A stretch of DNA of 64,000 bases from CAZMRW01 sp964568805 (GCA_964568805.1 CAZMRW010000007.1:1-64000); one strand, 5' to 3'. Shown: positions 9,545 through 18,570, counted from the stretch's first letter. The notes: generated by a model from the sequence alone, not told the origin. Numbers and translations: made by a program.

Positions 9545-10111
9545 ATGGAGAGCATTTTGAAAATCTTCCGGCTAACCGGCTGCCTTCTCTTTACAGTTTT
9601 GCTTTTGATCAGCATTGCGCCAAGTCAAGCCAAAATTTTTTACAGCAAGAATGAAGCGATGGAACTGGCCTTCGGAAAAGGCAGGCAGGTAGAATTATTA
9701 TCACTGTTTCCTGACGAGCAACAAACAGCGAAAATACAGGAACTGGCTAAGATCACACTGGAATCGGGTATGTTCTCCTTTTATGTCGGTAAGGACCAGG
9801 GTAAAATCCTGGGCTACGCCGCAATAGAATCCATCACGGTCAGAACCAAGCCGGAAACCCTGATGATCGTGTTGACCTCCGATGGCGATCTTCGCAATGT
9901 CTATACTCTCGCTTTTCACGAACCGCCGGAATATCAACCGCCCGATCGCTGGTTTGATCAGTTGTATAAACGCCCTTTAAGCGAGATGGATTTTAACAAA
10001 GGCGTGGATGGAATCAGCGGTGCGACTCTCAGCACGCGCGCGGCTATCAGCAGCATCCGTAAAGTGATGGCAATTTATCAGGTCATGATCAACGACAAGA
10101 GTAAACAGTAA
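9545..10111 (+). CDS. Exported FMN-binding domain protein
   Basis: 188 residues with a Sec signal peptide (LLFTVLLLISIAPSQA) and a C-terminal FMN-binding domain. The motif DGISGATLST (about residues 157-166) is the covalent flavin-attachment signature seen in NqrC, RnfG and related periplasmic flavoproteins, where a threonine is flavinylated. Such proteins carry electrons outside the cytoplasmic membrane. GGAGAG at 9547-9552 sits best in front of a TTG at 9557, so the real start may be four codons later. The stop overlaps the ATG of the next gene by one base, which implies translational coupling. Confidence 0.82.
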   Translation: MESILKIFRLTGCLLFTVLLLISIAPSQAKIFYSKNEAMELAFGKGRQVELLSLFPDEQQTAKIQELAKITLESGMFSFYVGKDQGKILGYAAIESITVRTKPETLMIVLTSDGDLRNVYTLAFHEPPEYQPPDRWFDQLYKRPLSEMDFNKGVDGISGATLSTRAAISSIRKVMAIYQVMINDKSKQ

Positions 10112-10614
10112 TGCGATATTTTGTTACCGGCGAACAGCACCGAAAATCCCTGCTGAATGCCCTGGTCTTGATGTTTTTGGGGTATATCGTGTTATTGTGG
10201 GTAAGCAATGGCTTGATGTATTTTCATCGCATGGATTTAACGCCCGATTCGGTAGTGAGCTATTATCTGGGCTCGGAAGCACAATTCACCCAGCCCAGAA
10301 GCTATGAAGGGATGCTCGAAGTCTCTCATTTTCACCTGTTTTCGATGGGCATGCTGGTCGTAACCTTGACCCATTTAATGTTGATGACCGACTTCTCGAA
10401 CCGGTTGAAAATTTGGCTAAGCGGATTAACCTACTTGTCTGCCATAGCTGATGAAGCAGGAGGTTGGCTGGTCAGATTCGTTCATCCGGAATTTGCCTGG
10501 TTTAAAATAGCGGCGTTTCTGTTGCTGGAGCTTTCCTTGGCCACATTGTTGATTGTGGTCATTATGGCACTCATTCGCACCAGAATTCAGCTGCATCAGA
10601 GTAGCAAAGCGTAA
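10111..10614 (+). CDS. Four-helix inner-membrane protein, possible redox partner of the FMN-binding protein
   Basis: 167 residues with four predicted membrane segments (about 14-34, 68-90, 98-115, 125-153). Histidines lie next to the second segment (SHFHLF, THLMLM), a pattern compatible with haem or metal binding but not proof of it. Its ATG overlaps the stop of the FMN-binding gene, so the two are almost certainly made together. I do not recognise the family. A membrane electron donor to the flavoprotein is an inference from the gene order. Confidence 0.65.
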   Translation: MRYFVTGEQHRKSLLNALVLMFLGYIVLLWVSNGLMYFHRMDLTPDSVVSYYLGSEAQFTQPRSYEGMLEVSHFHLFSMGMLVVTLTHLMLMTDFSNRLKIWLSGLTYLSAIADEAGGWLVRFVHPEFAWFKIAAFLLLELSLATLLIVVIMALIRTRIQLHQSSKA

Positions 10615-10691
10615 AATCCTGTCATTCAAACTTGACAGTCACCCAACATGATAAAATGTTTCCGAAATCAAAATTCAGTAAGGGGCAAAAA

Positions 10692-12140
10692 ATGAAAGCA
10701 AATATCGGATTAATCGGCTTGGCCGTCATGGGGCAAAACCTGGTTCTCAACATGAATGACCATGGTTTTAGAGTGGCTGTCTATAACCGCACCACCAGCA
10801 CTGTGGATGAGTTTTTAAACGGCCCCGCCAAAAACACGCTAGTATCGGGCACACATTCACTGGAAGAACTGGTCAATAGCCTGGAGTCGCCGCGTATCAT
10901 CATGTTGATGGTTAAAGCCGGCGATGTTGTTGACCAATACATCGACAAGCTGCTGCCCTTGTTATCTCCCGGCGACATCATCATTGATGGCGGTAACTCC
11001 CTTTTTACCGATACCCATCGCCGAACACAATACCTCAAGGAAAAAAACATCAATTATATCGGCGCGGGTGTTTCCGGCGGTGAAGAAGGCGCCAGACATG
11101 GCCCTTCCATAATGCCCGGCGGCAATAAAGCAGCATGGACTACCATCAAGCCGATTTTTCAAGCCATCAGCGCAAAAGTCAACGGAGAACCCTGCTGCGA
11201 GTGGGTCGGCGACAATGGCGCCGGTCACTACGTCAAGATGGTGCATAACGGTATCGAATACGGCGACATGCAATTAATCTGCGAAGCTTACCATTTGCTT
11301 TCCAAAGGGCTGGGATTATCCGCCGATGAAATGCACTCAATATTTTCCGAATGGAACCAAGGCGAGCTGAGCTCTTATCTGATTGAGATCACGGCTAATA
11401 TCCTCGCTTATAAAGACGATGACGGCCAACCTTTGCTGGAAAAAATCCTGGACACGGCCGGACAAAAAGGCACAGGCAAATGGACAGGCATCAATGCGCT
11501 CGATTTGGGGATACCGTTAACCTTGATTGGCGAATCCGTATTTGCCCGTTGCTTATCGGCTCAAAAGAATGAACGCATCAAAGCTGCGCAAACGCTCCCT
11601 AAGCCTCCTCAACAGGCATTTTCAGGGGATAAAAAATACATGATCGATGCTATTCGAAATGCCTTGTATGCCGCCAAAATCATTTCGTATGCGCAAGGAT
11701 TCCGACTGATGCGTGAAGCTTCGAAAGAATATGGGCTGTCCCTCAACTATGGTGAAATCGCGCTGATGTGGCGGGGCGGCTGCATCATTCGCAGCCGATT
11801 TTTAAACGATATCAAACAGGCTTATAATAAAAAACCAGAACTGGACAATCTGCTGCTCGATGATTTCTTTGTCGATGCCATGAAAAATGCCGAAGCGGGC
11901 TGGCGTAAAGCCGTCATCCTAGGTGTCGAACTGGGCATTCCTACTCCGGCATTCTCTTCCGCGTTAGCCTATTACGACGGCTACCGTACAGAGAACTTGC
12001 CCGCCAATTTATTACAGGCGCAACGAGATTATTTCGGTGCTCATACCTACGAACGCATAGATCGGCCCAGAGGCGAATTTTTCCATACCGACTGGACCGG
12101 TCATGGCGGAAAAACGGCTTCGTCTACTTACAATGTATAG
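10692..12140 (+). CDS. gnd: 6-phosphogluconate dehydrogenase, decarboxylating
   Basis: Oxidises 6-phosphogluconate to ribulose 5-phosphate and CO2 with NAD(P). 482 residues, the long dimeric form. The nucleotide-binding GLIGLAVMGQNLVLN opens the protein, GAGVSGGEEGARHGPSIMPG and the catalytic block VKMVHNGIEYGDMQ follow, and the C-terminal tail has the usual Arg/His (HTDWTGHGG). AGGGG eight bases before the ATG at 10692 supports this start over the longer frame. In RuMP-cycle methylotrophs this enzyme with zwf and pgl forms the dissimilatory hexulose-phosphate cycle. Here zwf-pgl are 2.4 kb away, separated by accessory genes. Confidence 0.97.
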   Translation: MKANIGLIGLAVMGQNLVLNMNDHGFRVAVYNRTTSTVDEFLNGPAKNTLVSGTHSLEELVNSLESPRIIMLMVKAGDVVDQYIDKLLPLLSPGDIIIDGGNSLFTDTHRRTQYLKEKNINYIGAGVSGGEEGARHGPSIMPGGNKAAWTTIKPIFQAISAKVNGEPCCEWVGDNGAGHYVKMVHNGIEYGDMQLICEAYHLLSKGLGLSADEMHSIFSEWNQGELSSYLIEITANILAYKDDDGQPLLEKILDTAGQKGTGKWTGINALDLGIPLTLIGESVFARCLSAQKNERIKAAQTLPKPPQQAFSGDKKYMIDAIRNALYAAKIISYAQGFRLMREASKEYGLSLNYGEIALMWRGGCIIRSRFLNDIKQAYNKKPELDNLLLDDFFVDAMKNAEAGWRKAVILGVELGIPTPAFSSALAYYDGYRTENLPANLLQAQRDYFGAHTYERIDRPRGEFFHTDWTGHGGKTASSTYNV

Positions 12141-12187
12141 TTAGGCATTAAAGAGCCCTGCTCTCGATAAAATAGGAAGCACAGACA

Positions 12188-12394
12188 ATGAATACAATTG
12201 AAATAACCAAAATGAGTGCAATTGAAAGACTTCAAACAATGGAAGCAATATGGGACTCCCTTATACATGAAAATTCAGAGATCGAATCGCCCGAGTGGCA
12301 TCGGGATATTCTTGCAGCCAGAAAATTGAATATTGAAGAAGGCAAAGCTGAATTCCGCTCAATTGAGGAACTAAGATCAAGACAGGGTAGATGA
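12188..12394 (+). CDS. Antitoxin of a ParE-type pair (addiction module component family)
   Basis: 68 residues, acidic, matching the short putative addiction module component family (TIGR02574): a helix with IERLQTMEAIWDSLI, then ESPEWHRDILAARK and the C-terminal SIEELRSR. These proteins neutralise RelE/ParE toxins and usually repress their own promoter. AGGAAG lies eight bases before the ATG. The stop overlaps the toxin start (ATGA at 12391). This opens a small accessory island between gnd and zwf. Confidence 0.85.
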   Translation: MNTIEITKMSAIERLQTMEAIWDSLIHENSEIESPEWHRDILAARKLNIEEGKAEFRSIEELRSRQGR

Positions 12395-12699
12395 AAATCA
12401 AGCGCATTCAAATACTCTCCGATGCCGAAAATGATCTTTATGAGGGGCGCGAGTTTTACGACAAACAGGGGGATGCAATTGGAGATTATTTTTGGGATAG
12501 CCTGCTATCGGATATAGAATCATTGGTGATTTTTGCAGGCGTCCACAGAAAAGAATTTGGCTATCATCGAATGCTATCGAAGCGGTTTCCATACGCCATT
12601 TATTATTACGTGAATGAATATGTCGCCTCTGTTGTTGCAGTGTTGCCAATACGAAGAAATCCCGTGTGGATAAAAGCGAAAATGGACGGGAGAGGCTAA
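12391..12699 (+). CDS. ParE/RelE-family toxin
   Basis: 102 residues with the family layout: an N-terminal helix pair (SDAENDLYEGREFYDKQG), then the beta-sheet core ending in FPYAIYYYVNEYVASVVAVLPIRRNP. ParE members poison DNA gyrase and RelE members cleave mRNA; which applies here cannot be read from the sequence. Its ATG overlaps the antitoxin stop by four bases, the classic arrangement for such pairs. Confidence 0.85.
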   Translation: MKIKRIQILSDAENDLYEGREFYDKQGDAIGDYFWDSLLSDIESLVIFAGVHRKEFGYHRMLSKRFPYAIYYYVNEYVASVVAVLPIRRNPVWIKAKMDGRG

Positions 12700-12701
12700 T
12701 C

Positions 12702-12747
12702 GAGAGCCTGTCCTCGAATTACCTATTTGCATGAATAGGTTGCTCTC
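12702..12747 (+). terminator. Hairpin after the toxin gene
   Basis: An inner perfect stem ACCTATT/AATAGGT (12721-12727 with 12734-12740) sits inside an outer GAGAGC/GCTCTC (12702-12707 with 12742-12747), followed by a run of A rather than T. It could act as a weak terminator or be a remnant of a recombination site. Confidence 0.3.
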
Positions 12748-12884
12748 AAAAAATGAATCGGATATGTTATTTACTCAGAAACAAGAATAGATATGATATA
12801 CACTGGTTTTTGAATTTTACAAAGCACCTACTTAAGTGTCTACTTTACGTCAGTCTTCCTTGAGGTCACGCTTACGGATTTGCA

Positions 12885-13922
12885 ATGTCAATTTACGATC
12901 AACTGGAAAAATCAGCGTATGGCAGCCCTTTAGTCGGAACGCATTATGCGCAAAATAAGTTTATTCTAAAGTGGTGGACACCTGCACAAGACCAATTGCT
13001 GACACAGCAAATTAAAGAAAAACAGTGGGCATGGTTTTGGTCAATCACGGACAAAATTAGGGATATAACCGAACCAACCAGCATTGATAAATGGATAACG
13101 GAAGATCCAGTTTGCTCGCAATATGCTTGGTATAACGTCCTGATGTACTTTGCAGCATCACGAGCCGAGCAGATTGGTCTCACGTCGGCTATTCGGAAAC
13201 CACTTTGGAAAATATGCCCTTTGTGCAACGAAAATTTTGTCGAAGATTCATTGCCAATTCCCCTGATCGAAAGATTAGGAATCGACTACTTAGACTACTG
13301 CGCACCATGCCTCAAGGATATTATCCTGCCGGATACAGTTAGTGATGAGGTTACTCGCCAAGAAATCATTGATTATTTGCAGAACCTAGCGCAACTATTA
13401 GGTCGAGTGCCCTCCCAAGATTTTGGCGTTAATACGTTTGATATTCAAGGGCTTTCGAATAATGACCGGTTGGCAGTCTTGCGACTTCTTCAGAGAAAGC
13501 CGACGCTTCACCGGGTAAAGTACGAGTTTAATTCTTGGTTGGTAGCCTTAATTGAGGCTGGTGTTTTGGAGGACGGAACAAGAAAGACGAGCCGTGGCAT
13601 CCAAACACTTGCGAAAGATCGTCATGTTTGCTTATCGCTTGGAGAAAAGACTATTGACGACTTTCTTTTTGACAAGGGAATTCATCATGACAAAGAACCG
13701 CGATACCCAACAGGTAATTTTCGTGCTGATTTTCTAGTTGACGGTGTTTTCATAGAATACTTTGGTTTGGCTGGCAATCAGGATTACGATGCAAAAATAA
13801 AGCAAAAAATGCGGATATGCCAAGAATTCGGTATTAATCTTATTTCAATTTATCCAGGTGATTTAGTGAGCGACGAAAAATTACAGAGGAAGCTTTCCCC
13901 TATTTTGAACAAAGGCAACTAA
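12885..13922 (+). CDS. Zinc-finger and nuclease-like protein of unknown function
   Basis: 345 residues. A middle region holds two CxxC pairs (CPLCNENF at about 109 and CAPCLKDI at about 138) that could bind zinc. The C-terminal 70 residues contain FRADFLVDGVFIEYFGLAG followed by a Lys-rich helix, which looks like a PD-(D/E)XK nuclease fold of the VSR or DUF559 type (D of RADFL, E of IEYFG). I cannot name the family. It lies in the island between gnd and zwf, in the kind of neighbourhood where defence and restriction genes collect. No clear ribosome site precedes the ATG. Confidence 0.5.
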   Translation: MSIYDQLEKSAYGSPLVGTHYAQNKFILKWWTPAQDQLLTQQIKEKQWAWFWSITDKIRDITEPTSIDKWITEDPVCSQYAWYNVLMYFAASRAEQIGLTSAIRKPLWKICPLCNENFVEDSLPIPLIERLGIDYLDYCAPCLKDIILPDTVSDEVTRQEIIDYLQNLAQLLGRVPSQDFGVNTFDIQGLSNNDRLAVLRLLQRKPTLHRVKYEFNSWLVALIEAGVLEDGTRKTSRGIQTLAKDRHVCLSLGEKTIDDFLFDKGIHHDKEPRYPTGNFRADFLVDGVFIEYFGLAGNQDYDAKIKQKMRICQEFGINLISIYPGDLVSDEKLQRKLSPILNKGN

Positions 13923-13980
13923 TATACCGCCAAGAGGGATATTCTAATCGTCGCACCATTTACTTATATGTGAACCTTCA

Positions 13981-14409
13981 ATGCTGCACAATATATCAAA
14001 AGCCGTTGATCAATTTCTGTTGCTGGCAAAAGCAGGCCCAACAATTTCATGCGATATCGGTGAGATGGCGAAGCAGCTAGATGAGCTTGCTTGGTTGACA
14101 CATCGGGTTCAATTCCAATTCGATGAGGCTGAATATCCAGAGCCGCCAGAGATTAATGCAAAAGAATCTTTCATAGAGGCCGAGAGGTGGTTCCAAATTC
14201 CTGAAGATAAGAGTTATAGCAACGATTTCTCTTTTTTTGATGCCGCTTTGGATTTATCGGAAATTATGGATGATCTTGCAGAAATTCAGTGGCGATTCAA
14301 AAATACTTCAGTGGATGACGCGCTGTTTCACTACCAACTCGGATATCAGTCTCACTGGGGGCACCACATGCGTTCATTACAGAAATTCATACACGGCTGG
14401 TACTGGTAA
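13981..14409 (+). CDS. DUF5063 family protein
   Basis: 142 residues, acidic and helical. The C-terminal part has LSEIMDDLAEIQWRFKN and then YQSHWGHHMRSLQKFIHGW, which fits the DUF5063 pattern of an LxDIYxDLK helix followed by an HWGxH motif. DUF5063 has no known role. It follows the nuclease-like gene by 58 bases and ends 160 bases before zwf. Confidence 0.55.
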   Translation: MLHNISKAVDQFLLLAKAGPTISCDIGEMAKQLDELAWLTHRVQFQFDEAEYPEPPEINAKESFIEAERWFQIPEDKSYSNDFSFFDAALDLSEIMDDLAEIQWRFKNTSVDDALFHYQLGYQSHWGHHMRSLQKFIHGWYW

Positions 14410-14540
14410 CAGCATGATAGTTGAATCGTAGCGCATTGAGGTGGGCATTGGCTTGGAGATAAGTACGATACCACTGGGGTTCGCACCTCACCCCAAATTA
14501 CAGCTTAATTCAAGAGATACAGAACTTAAGAATAAACTTT

Positions 14541-14560
14541 GAACCCTGAACCCTGAACCT
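14541..14560 (+). repeat. Tandem heptamer GAACCCT just before zwf
   Basis: Nearly three copies of GAACCCT in tandem, ending nine bases before the zwf ATG, where a ribosome site would be expected. No Shine-Dalgarno sequence is visible in the leader. Confidence 0.7.
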
Positions 14561-14569
14561 GCTTTATAC

Positions 14570-16054
14570 ATGAACGCCGACCCTTGTACCTATGTCATTT
14601 TTGGCGCCACAGGCAATCTGTCACGCATTAAGCTGATGCCTGCACTTTATCACCTCGATGCAGCCAATCGACTGCCTGAAGGCACACGCATTCTGGGCAT
14701 AGGTCGAAGACCCTGGGATCAGCAAAAATGGCTGAACGAAGCCAGGGACATGATCCAGGCCAAAGCCAAAGGAGATTTTGATGAAAAAATTTTCCAGCGT
14801 TTCAGCGAACGCCTGCATTATCATCAGGGCGATATAGAACAAGCCCAGTGTTATCAAGGGCTGGCAGACTTGCTCAGTCAAAAGAACAGCTTTCCCAAAA
14901 ACATCGCTTTTTATCTGTCTATCAGTCCGTCCGACTTTGGCACGGTAATGGAGATGTTGAGTACTAATAACCTGTTTGATGAAGAAGACGGCTGGCGTCG
15001 GGTGATTATTGAAAAGCCGTTCGGATATGATCTCGACAGCGCCGAAGCGTTACAAAAGCGGATCAGCCACTATTTAACGGAAGAGCAGATTTACCGGATT
15101 GATCATTATCTGGGCAAAGGCATGGTGCAAAATGTTCTGGTTTTCCGATTTGCCAATGTCATGCTGGAACCCTTATGGAACCGCAATTATATCGACCATA
15201 TTCAAATCACCCATTCAGAGGAAATCGGCATAGACAGCCGCGGCGACTATTATAACAGCGCCGGAGCACTGCGCGACATGCTGCAAAGTCATCTGCTGCA
15301 ACTGGTCACTTTAGTGGCCATGGAGCCTCCCGTTTCGATGGAAGCAGAAACATTGCGCGATGAAAAAGTCAAGGTATTGAAATCCATCCGCCCGATTCCG
15401 AAAGAAGCCGTACACGCCCATGCCTTCCGCGGCCAATACACCAAGGGAACCGTGAATAGCGAAAAGGTCAATGGCTATTTGCAGGAAGCTAACATTCCGG
15501 CAGGCAGCGTCACAGAAACGTATGCATCCATGAAATTGTATATCGATAACTGGCGCTGGCGCGGCGTGCCGTTTTACCTGCGTACCGGCAAACGGCTGGC
15601 CAAAGCTCAATCGACTATCTCGATCTGTTTCCGCCATCCGCCGTTACAGTTTTTCCGTGACACCAAAGTCCAGTGCATGAATCCAAACTGGGTGCTGATG
15701 GGTATACAACCGGAGGAATTCATCCGGATAGAAATGACAGTGAAAGAACCCGGACTGGAGATGAGTACCCGTACGAGCAGCCTGGATGCCAGTTTCCGGA
15801 ATCACGATGAAAAAGCCATTGATGCTTATGAAGATTTGCTGCTGGATGTATTAAAAGGCGATCGGTCATTATTCCTCCGGTTTGACGAAGTCGAATACGC
15901 CTGGCGAATCGTCGACCCGATCCTGCAAACCTGGGCGATCGAACGCGATTATATAGCCAGTTACCCGGCCGGTTCGTGGGGACCGGAGGACAGCCGGCTA
16001 TTCGATAAAGACAGCCAATGCTGGCGCAGCACATTAATCCCGGAGTGTAAATAA
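14570..16054 (+). CDS. zwf: Glucose-6-phosphate 1-dehydrogenase
   Basis: Oxidises glucose 6-phosphate to 6-phosphogluconolactone. 494 residues, normal length. The nucleotide-binding motif FGATGNLSRIKLMPALY opens the protein; EKPFGYDLDSA and the substrate-binding RIDHYLGKGMVQN (about 175-187) follow, and the C-terminal NAD(P)-linked domain is complete. It is directly joined to pgl (ATG immediately after its stop). With gnd upstream it makes the oxidative pentose-phosphate branch, used in RuMP methylotrophs to oxidise formaldehyde and make reducing power. Confidence 0.97.
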   Translation: MNADPCTYVIFGATGNLSRIKLMPALYHLDAANRLPEGTRILGIGRRPWDQQKWLNEARDMIQAKAKGDFDEKIFQRFSERLHYHQGDIEQAQCYQGLADLLSQKNSFPKNIAFYLSISPSDFGTVMEMLSTNNLFDEEDGWRRVIIEKPFGYDLDSAEALQKRISHYLTEEQIYRIDHYLGKGMVQNVLVFRFANVMLEPLWNRNYIDHIQITHSEEIGIDSRGDYYNSAGALRDMLQSHLLQLVTLVAMEPPVSMEAETLRDEKVKVLKSIRPIPKEAVHAHAFRGQYTKGTVNSEKVNGYLQEANIPAGSVTETYASMKLYIDNWRWRGVPFYLRTGKRLAKAQSTISICFRHPPLQFFRDTKVQCMNPNWVLMGIQPEEFIRIEMTVKEPGLEMSTRTSSLDASFRNHDEKAIDAYEDLLLDVLKGDRSLFLRFDEVEYAWRIVDPILQTWAIERDYIASYPAGSWGPEDSRLFDKDSQCWRSTLIPECK

Positions 16055-16738
16055 ATGCAGAAGAACTACCGCTGGCACCATCTGAATACCGCTGACCAGG
16101 TCGCTACTGCCGCCTGCCAACAGATACTGGAAGCGGCAAACCGGTCAATTTTTGAACGGGGTCTATTCAAACTGGTTTTGGCCGGAGGCAGCACCCCCGA
16201 GAAAGTTTATCGCTTGCTGGCCAAGGCCGATACGGACTGGTCGAAATGGCATATCTATTATGGCGATGAACGCTGCCTGCCGAGTGATCATCCGGACAGA
16301 AACAGCCTGATGGCTGCCAAGGCCTTTCTGGATCTGGTCACAATCCCCGCATCGCAGATATTTACCATTCCGGCCGAATTGGGTCCGGAACTTGCCGCCG
16401 AACTTTATCGCAAAACCATTGCCACCGCCATTCCCTTTGACCTCGTGTTGCTCGGCATGGGCGAAGACGGCCATACCGCCAGTCTGTTTCCCGGCCACAT
16501 ACATGACCCGGACGAATTGGCGCACGCCGTTTACAATTCCCCCAAACCGCCGCCTGAACGCGTTTCGATGAGCGCAAAAGCCTTGGGCAATACCCGGCAG
16601 CTTGTCTTCCTGATTACCGGCAAGAGTAAACAGGAAGCGGTCACTAATTGGCGCCTGGGACTGGAACTCCCGGTGTCGTCTATCGTTACCGAAAATCCTA
16701 TCGATATCTATATTGATAGCGAAGCTGAACAAGCCTGA
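16055..16738 (+). CDS. pgl: 6-phosphogluconolactonase
   Basis: Hydrolyses 6-phosphogluconolactone to 6-phosphogluconate, the step between zwf and gnd. 227 residues of the DevB/SOL type: LVLAGGSTPEKVYRLL near the N-terminus, YYGDERCLPSDHPDRNS, and LLGMGEDGHTASLFPGH in the second half, with the catalytic-site histidine. Its ATG follows the zwf stop with no gap, so the two are cotranscribed. The region 16739-16956 after it holds no supported gene. Confidence 0.95.
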   Translation: MQKNYRWHHLNTADQVATAACQQILEAANRSIFERGLFKLVLAGGSTPEKVYRLLAKADTDWSKWHIYYGDERCLPSDHPDRNSLMAAKAFLDLVTIPASQIFTIPAELGPELAAELYRKTIATAIPFDLVLLGMGEDGHTASLFPGHIHDPDELAHAVYNSPKPPPERVSMSAKALGNTRQLVFLITGKSKQEAVTNWRLGLELPVSSIVTENPIDIYIDSEAEQA

Positions 16739-16956
16739 ACCGTAAACATCACCGACTGGTTTTTTTACAAGCAGTTCATGTCCGAAAGATTGCAACCACT
16801 GGAACATGCTAAAAAATGGGCTTCTGGCCGCTCGACGCAAGCCAACCTGGATGAACACAAGCTGGTGCGCCTACCAGGATCCGTTTTCGCAGAGTTCAAC
16901 AACCTTTTCTGGTGGCCAACAAGCTCGAAAGCGCACTCAAATTATGATCTGATTCC

Positions 16957-18570
16957 TTAGAAGCGTTCTTTCCTAACACCTTTGCCTTGCTCTTTATCTT
17001 TGTACATTCGTTCATCCGCTTTCCTGAGCAAGTCGCTCATCGTCGTGCCGTCGTCGGGATAAACCGCAATTCCTATGCTAAGACCAACGTTCAATTCGAT
17101 GCCCCGGATAAGCACCGGCCGCTTCAACCTGTCATGGATTTTCTGTGCGACCTTTTCCGCATTCTCATAAGAAGCATCTTCCAGCAAAATCACGAACTCA
17201 TCGCCGCTGATTCTGCTCAGGGTATCCTCATCCCTGATACACTCCTTTAAGATAAAACCCAATGCCTTGAGTAGCTGATCGCCAACATCATGTCCATAAG
17301 TATCGTTCACTATCTTGAATCCATTCAGATCGATAAACATAGTTGAAAATGGCATTTCGCGCCGCTGTGTTCTGGAGCACGCCTGGCTGAATCGATCCTC
17401 TAGTAGCGTTCTGTTGGGGAGTCCCGTCAAGGCATCGTGAGTCGCCATATGAAGCAAGCGATTTGCCGACCTTTTCATTTGTTCTTCCCGCTGGAAATGA
17501 GTGTTCAGGAAAAGCAGAAGGAGCGCCAAGGACAAGAGTGCCGTACTGCCTGTCGCGATCACCAGCGGTAAATCAAGATCAGACCAACCCAGTTGTTTTT
17601 CAACCCTAATCACAAATGGCTGGCCGAGGCTATCCAGCTTCCTTTCGGAGATTAATTTGGGGAAAAGCTTTGCTTCCAATTTGTTTGGTGCGGGTGCAGC
17701 GATATGAACCAGCAGGCCTTCCGGTTGATGGCTCGAATAATTTGCATGATAGAGGCGAAATTCAAGCGTTTCCGCCAAGTGAGCTATCTTGCTCCGGATC
17801 GCGTCGGCATTGACCTCCAATAGTGCCAACGCTTGCTTTCTCTTGGCGAATTTACCTTTTGGAGGATCGGGAACAGGGTGAAATAAAACATACCCTCGTG
17901 GCCCTTCTACGAGATTGAATGGGATAGTTGCCACAGAAGACTTCGTTCGCATCGCTTGATGTAGAGCATCGCGCAGAAAGGGCGCCGAATCCATATCTGC
18001 CCCGATCTGTTGCTTGATATTGGGCGACATCGGTTCAATGAAAATGATGGGGTTGTATGTCGGTTTTTTGGCAACAAGCCGCCAGTTCAGGCGACCTGCC
18101 TCATACTTGAGCGACTTGACTTTAAATCCGGGAAACCACGTTTGCCTTTGCCTTGCGATAAACTTTGCCAATTCATTCCTTTTCACGCTGAGTATGACTT
18201 CGAGCCGATAAACATGCGGATATCTGGAAAGAATTTGTCTCGCGTAACGGGATGCACTTTCCCTGTCGGCATATTCAATGGCGCTCAAAAAAGCGGAAAA
18301 ACCCTCCAAAATCGACTCGTTGTCACGAGTGATATGATCGATGTTTTCGTATAATTGCACGACTCGCTCATTGAAGGCCACTTCCGCTTGATGCAGCACA
18401 AGCTTTAATACCAAACCTGTCGTCACTGAAGTCGCCGCAAACCATACCGCAAGGACAAGACCATACATCCAGAAAGGTTTGATCTTGGACATGTTTAACA
18501 AATAGATTTTTTCGTTTCTTGTGATCAACGGTTTGGATTTCATCAAGGCCTGGCAATCATGTCTTTCCAA
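16957..18570 (-). CDS. Membrane diguanylate cyclase with CHASE sensor domain
   Basis: 537 residues. A membrane segment (about 33-55), a periplasmic region of about 270 residues with CHASE-domain features (YPHVYRLEVI, FIEPMSPNIKQQIG, SAPFLRDALHQAM), a second membrane segment (about 338-360) and a C-terminal GGDEF domain. The signature motif reads SGDEF instead of GGDEF (RISGDEFVIL); SGDEF variants are active in some known cyclases. DALTGLPNR and DLNGFKIVND of the domain are intact. No inhibitory RxxD site was seen five residues before the motif (RDEDTLSRI). It likely makes cyclic di-GMP in response to an extracytoplasmic ligand. ATGs at 18570, 18543 and 18492 are all possible starts. Confidence 0.88.
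   Translation of the reverse strand: MERHDCQALMKSKPLITRNEKIYLLNMSKIKPFWMYGLVLAVWFAATSVTTGLVLKLVLHQAEVAFNERVVQLYENIDHITRDNESILEGFSAFLSAIEYADRESASRYARQILSRYPHVYRLEVILSVKRNELAKFIARQRQTWFPGFKVKSLKYEAGRLNWRLVAKKPTYNPIIFIEPMSPNIKQQIGADMDSAPFLRDALHQAMRTKSSVATIPFNLVEGPRGYVLFHPVPDPPKGKFAKRKQALALLEVNADAIRSKIAHLAETLEFRLYHANYSSHQPEGLLVHIAAPAPNKLEAKLFPKLISERKLDSLGQPFVIRVEKQLGWSDLDLPLVIATGSTALLSLALLLLFLNTHFQREEQMKRSANRLLHMATHDALTGLPNRTLLEDRFSQACSRTQRREMPFSTMFIDLNGFKIVNDTYGHDVGDQLLKALGFILKECIRDEDTLSRISGDEFVILLEDASYENAEKVAQKIHDRLKRPVLIRGIELNVGLSIGIAVYPDDGTTMSDLLRKADERMYKDKEQGKGVRKERF

Noticed and set aside
12140..12146. GTTAGGC at the gnd stop, which fits an integron core
   Set aside because: No partner RYYYAAC...GTTRRRY site with a stem was found after the toxin-antitoxin genes or later in the island, so a cassette cannot be supported.
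14470..14506. GGTTCGCACCTCACCCC resembling the T-arm and acceptor end of a tRNA
   Set aside because: No matching 5' acceptor strand, D-arm or anticodon arm is present upstream.
16778..16960. 60-codon plus-strand frame after pgl
   Set aside because: No ribosome site, no recognisable content, and it runs into the end of the diguanylate cyclase gene.
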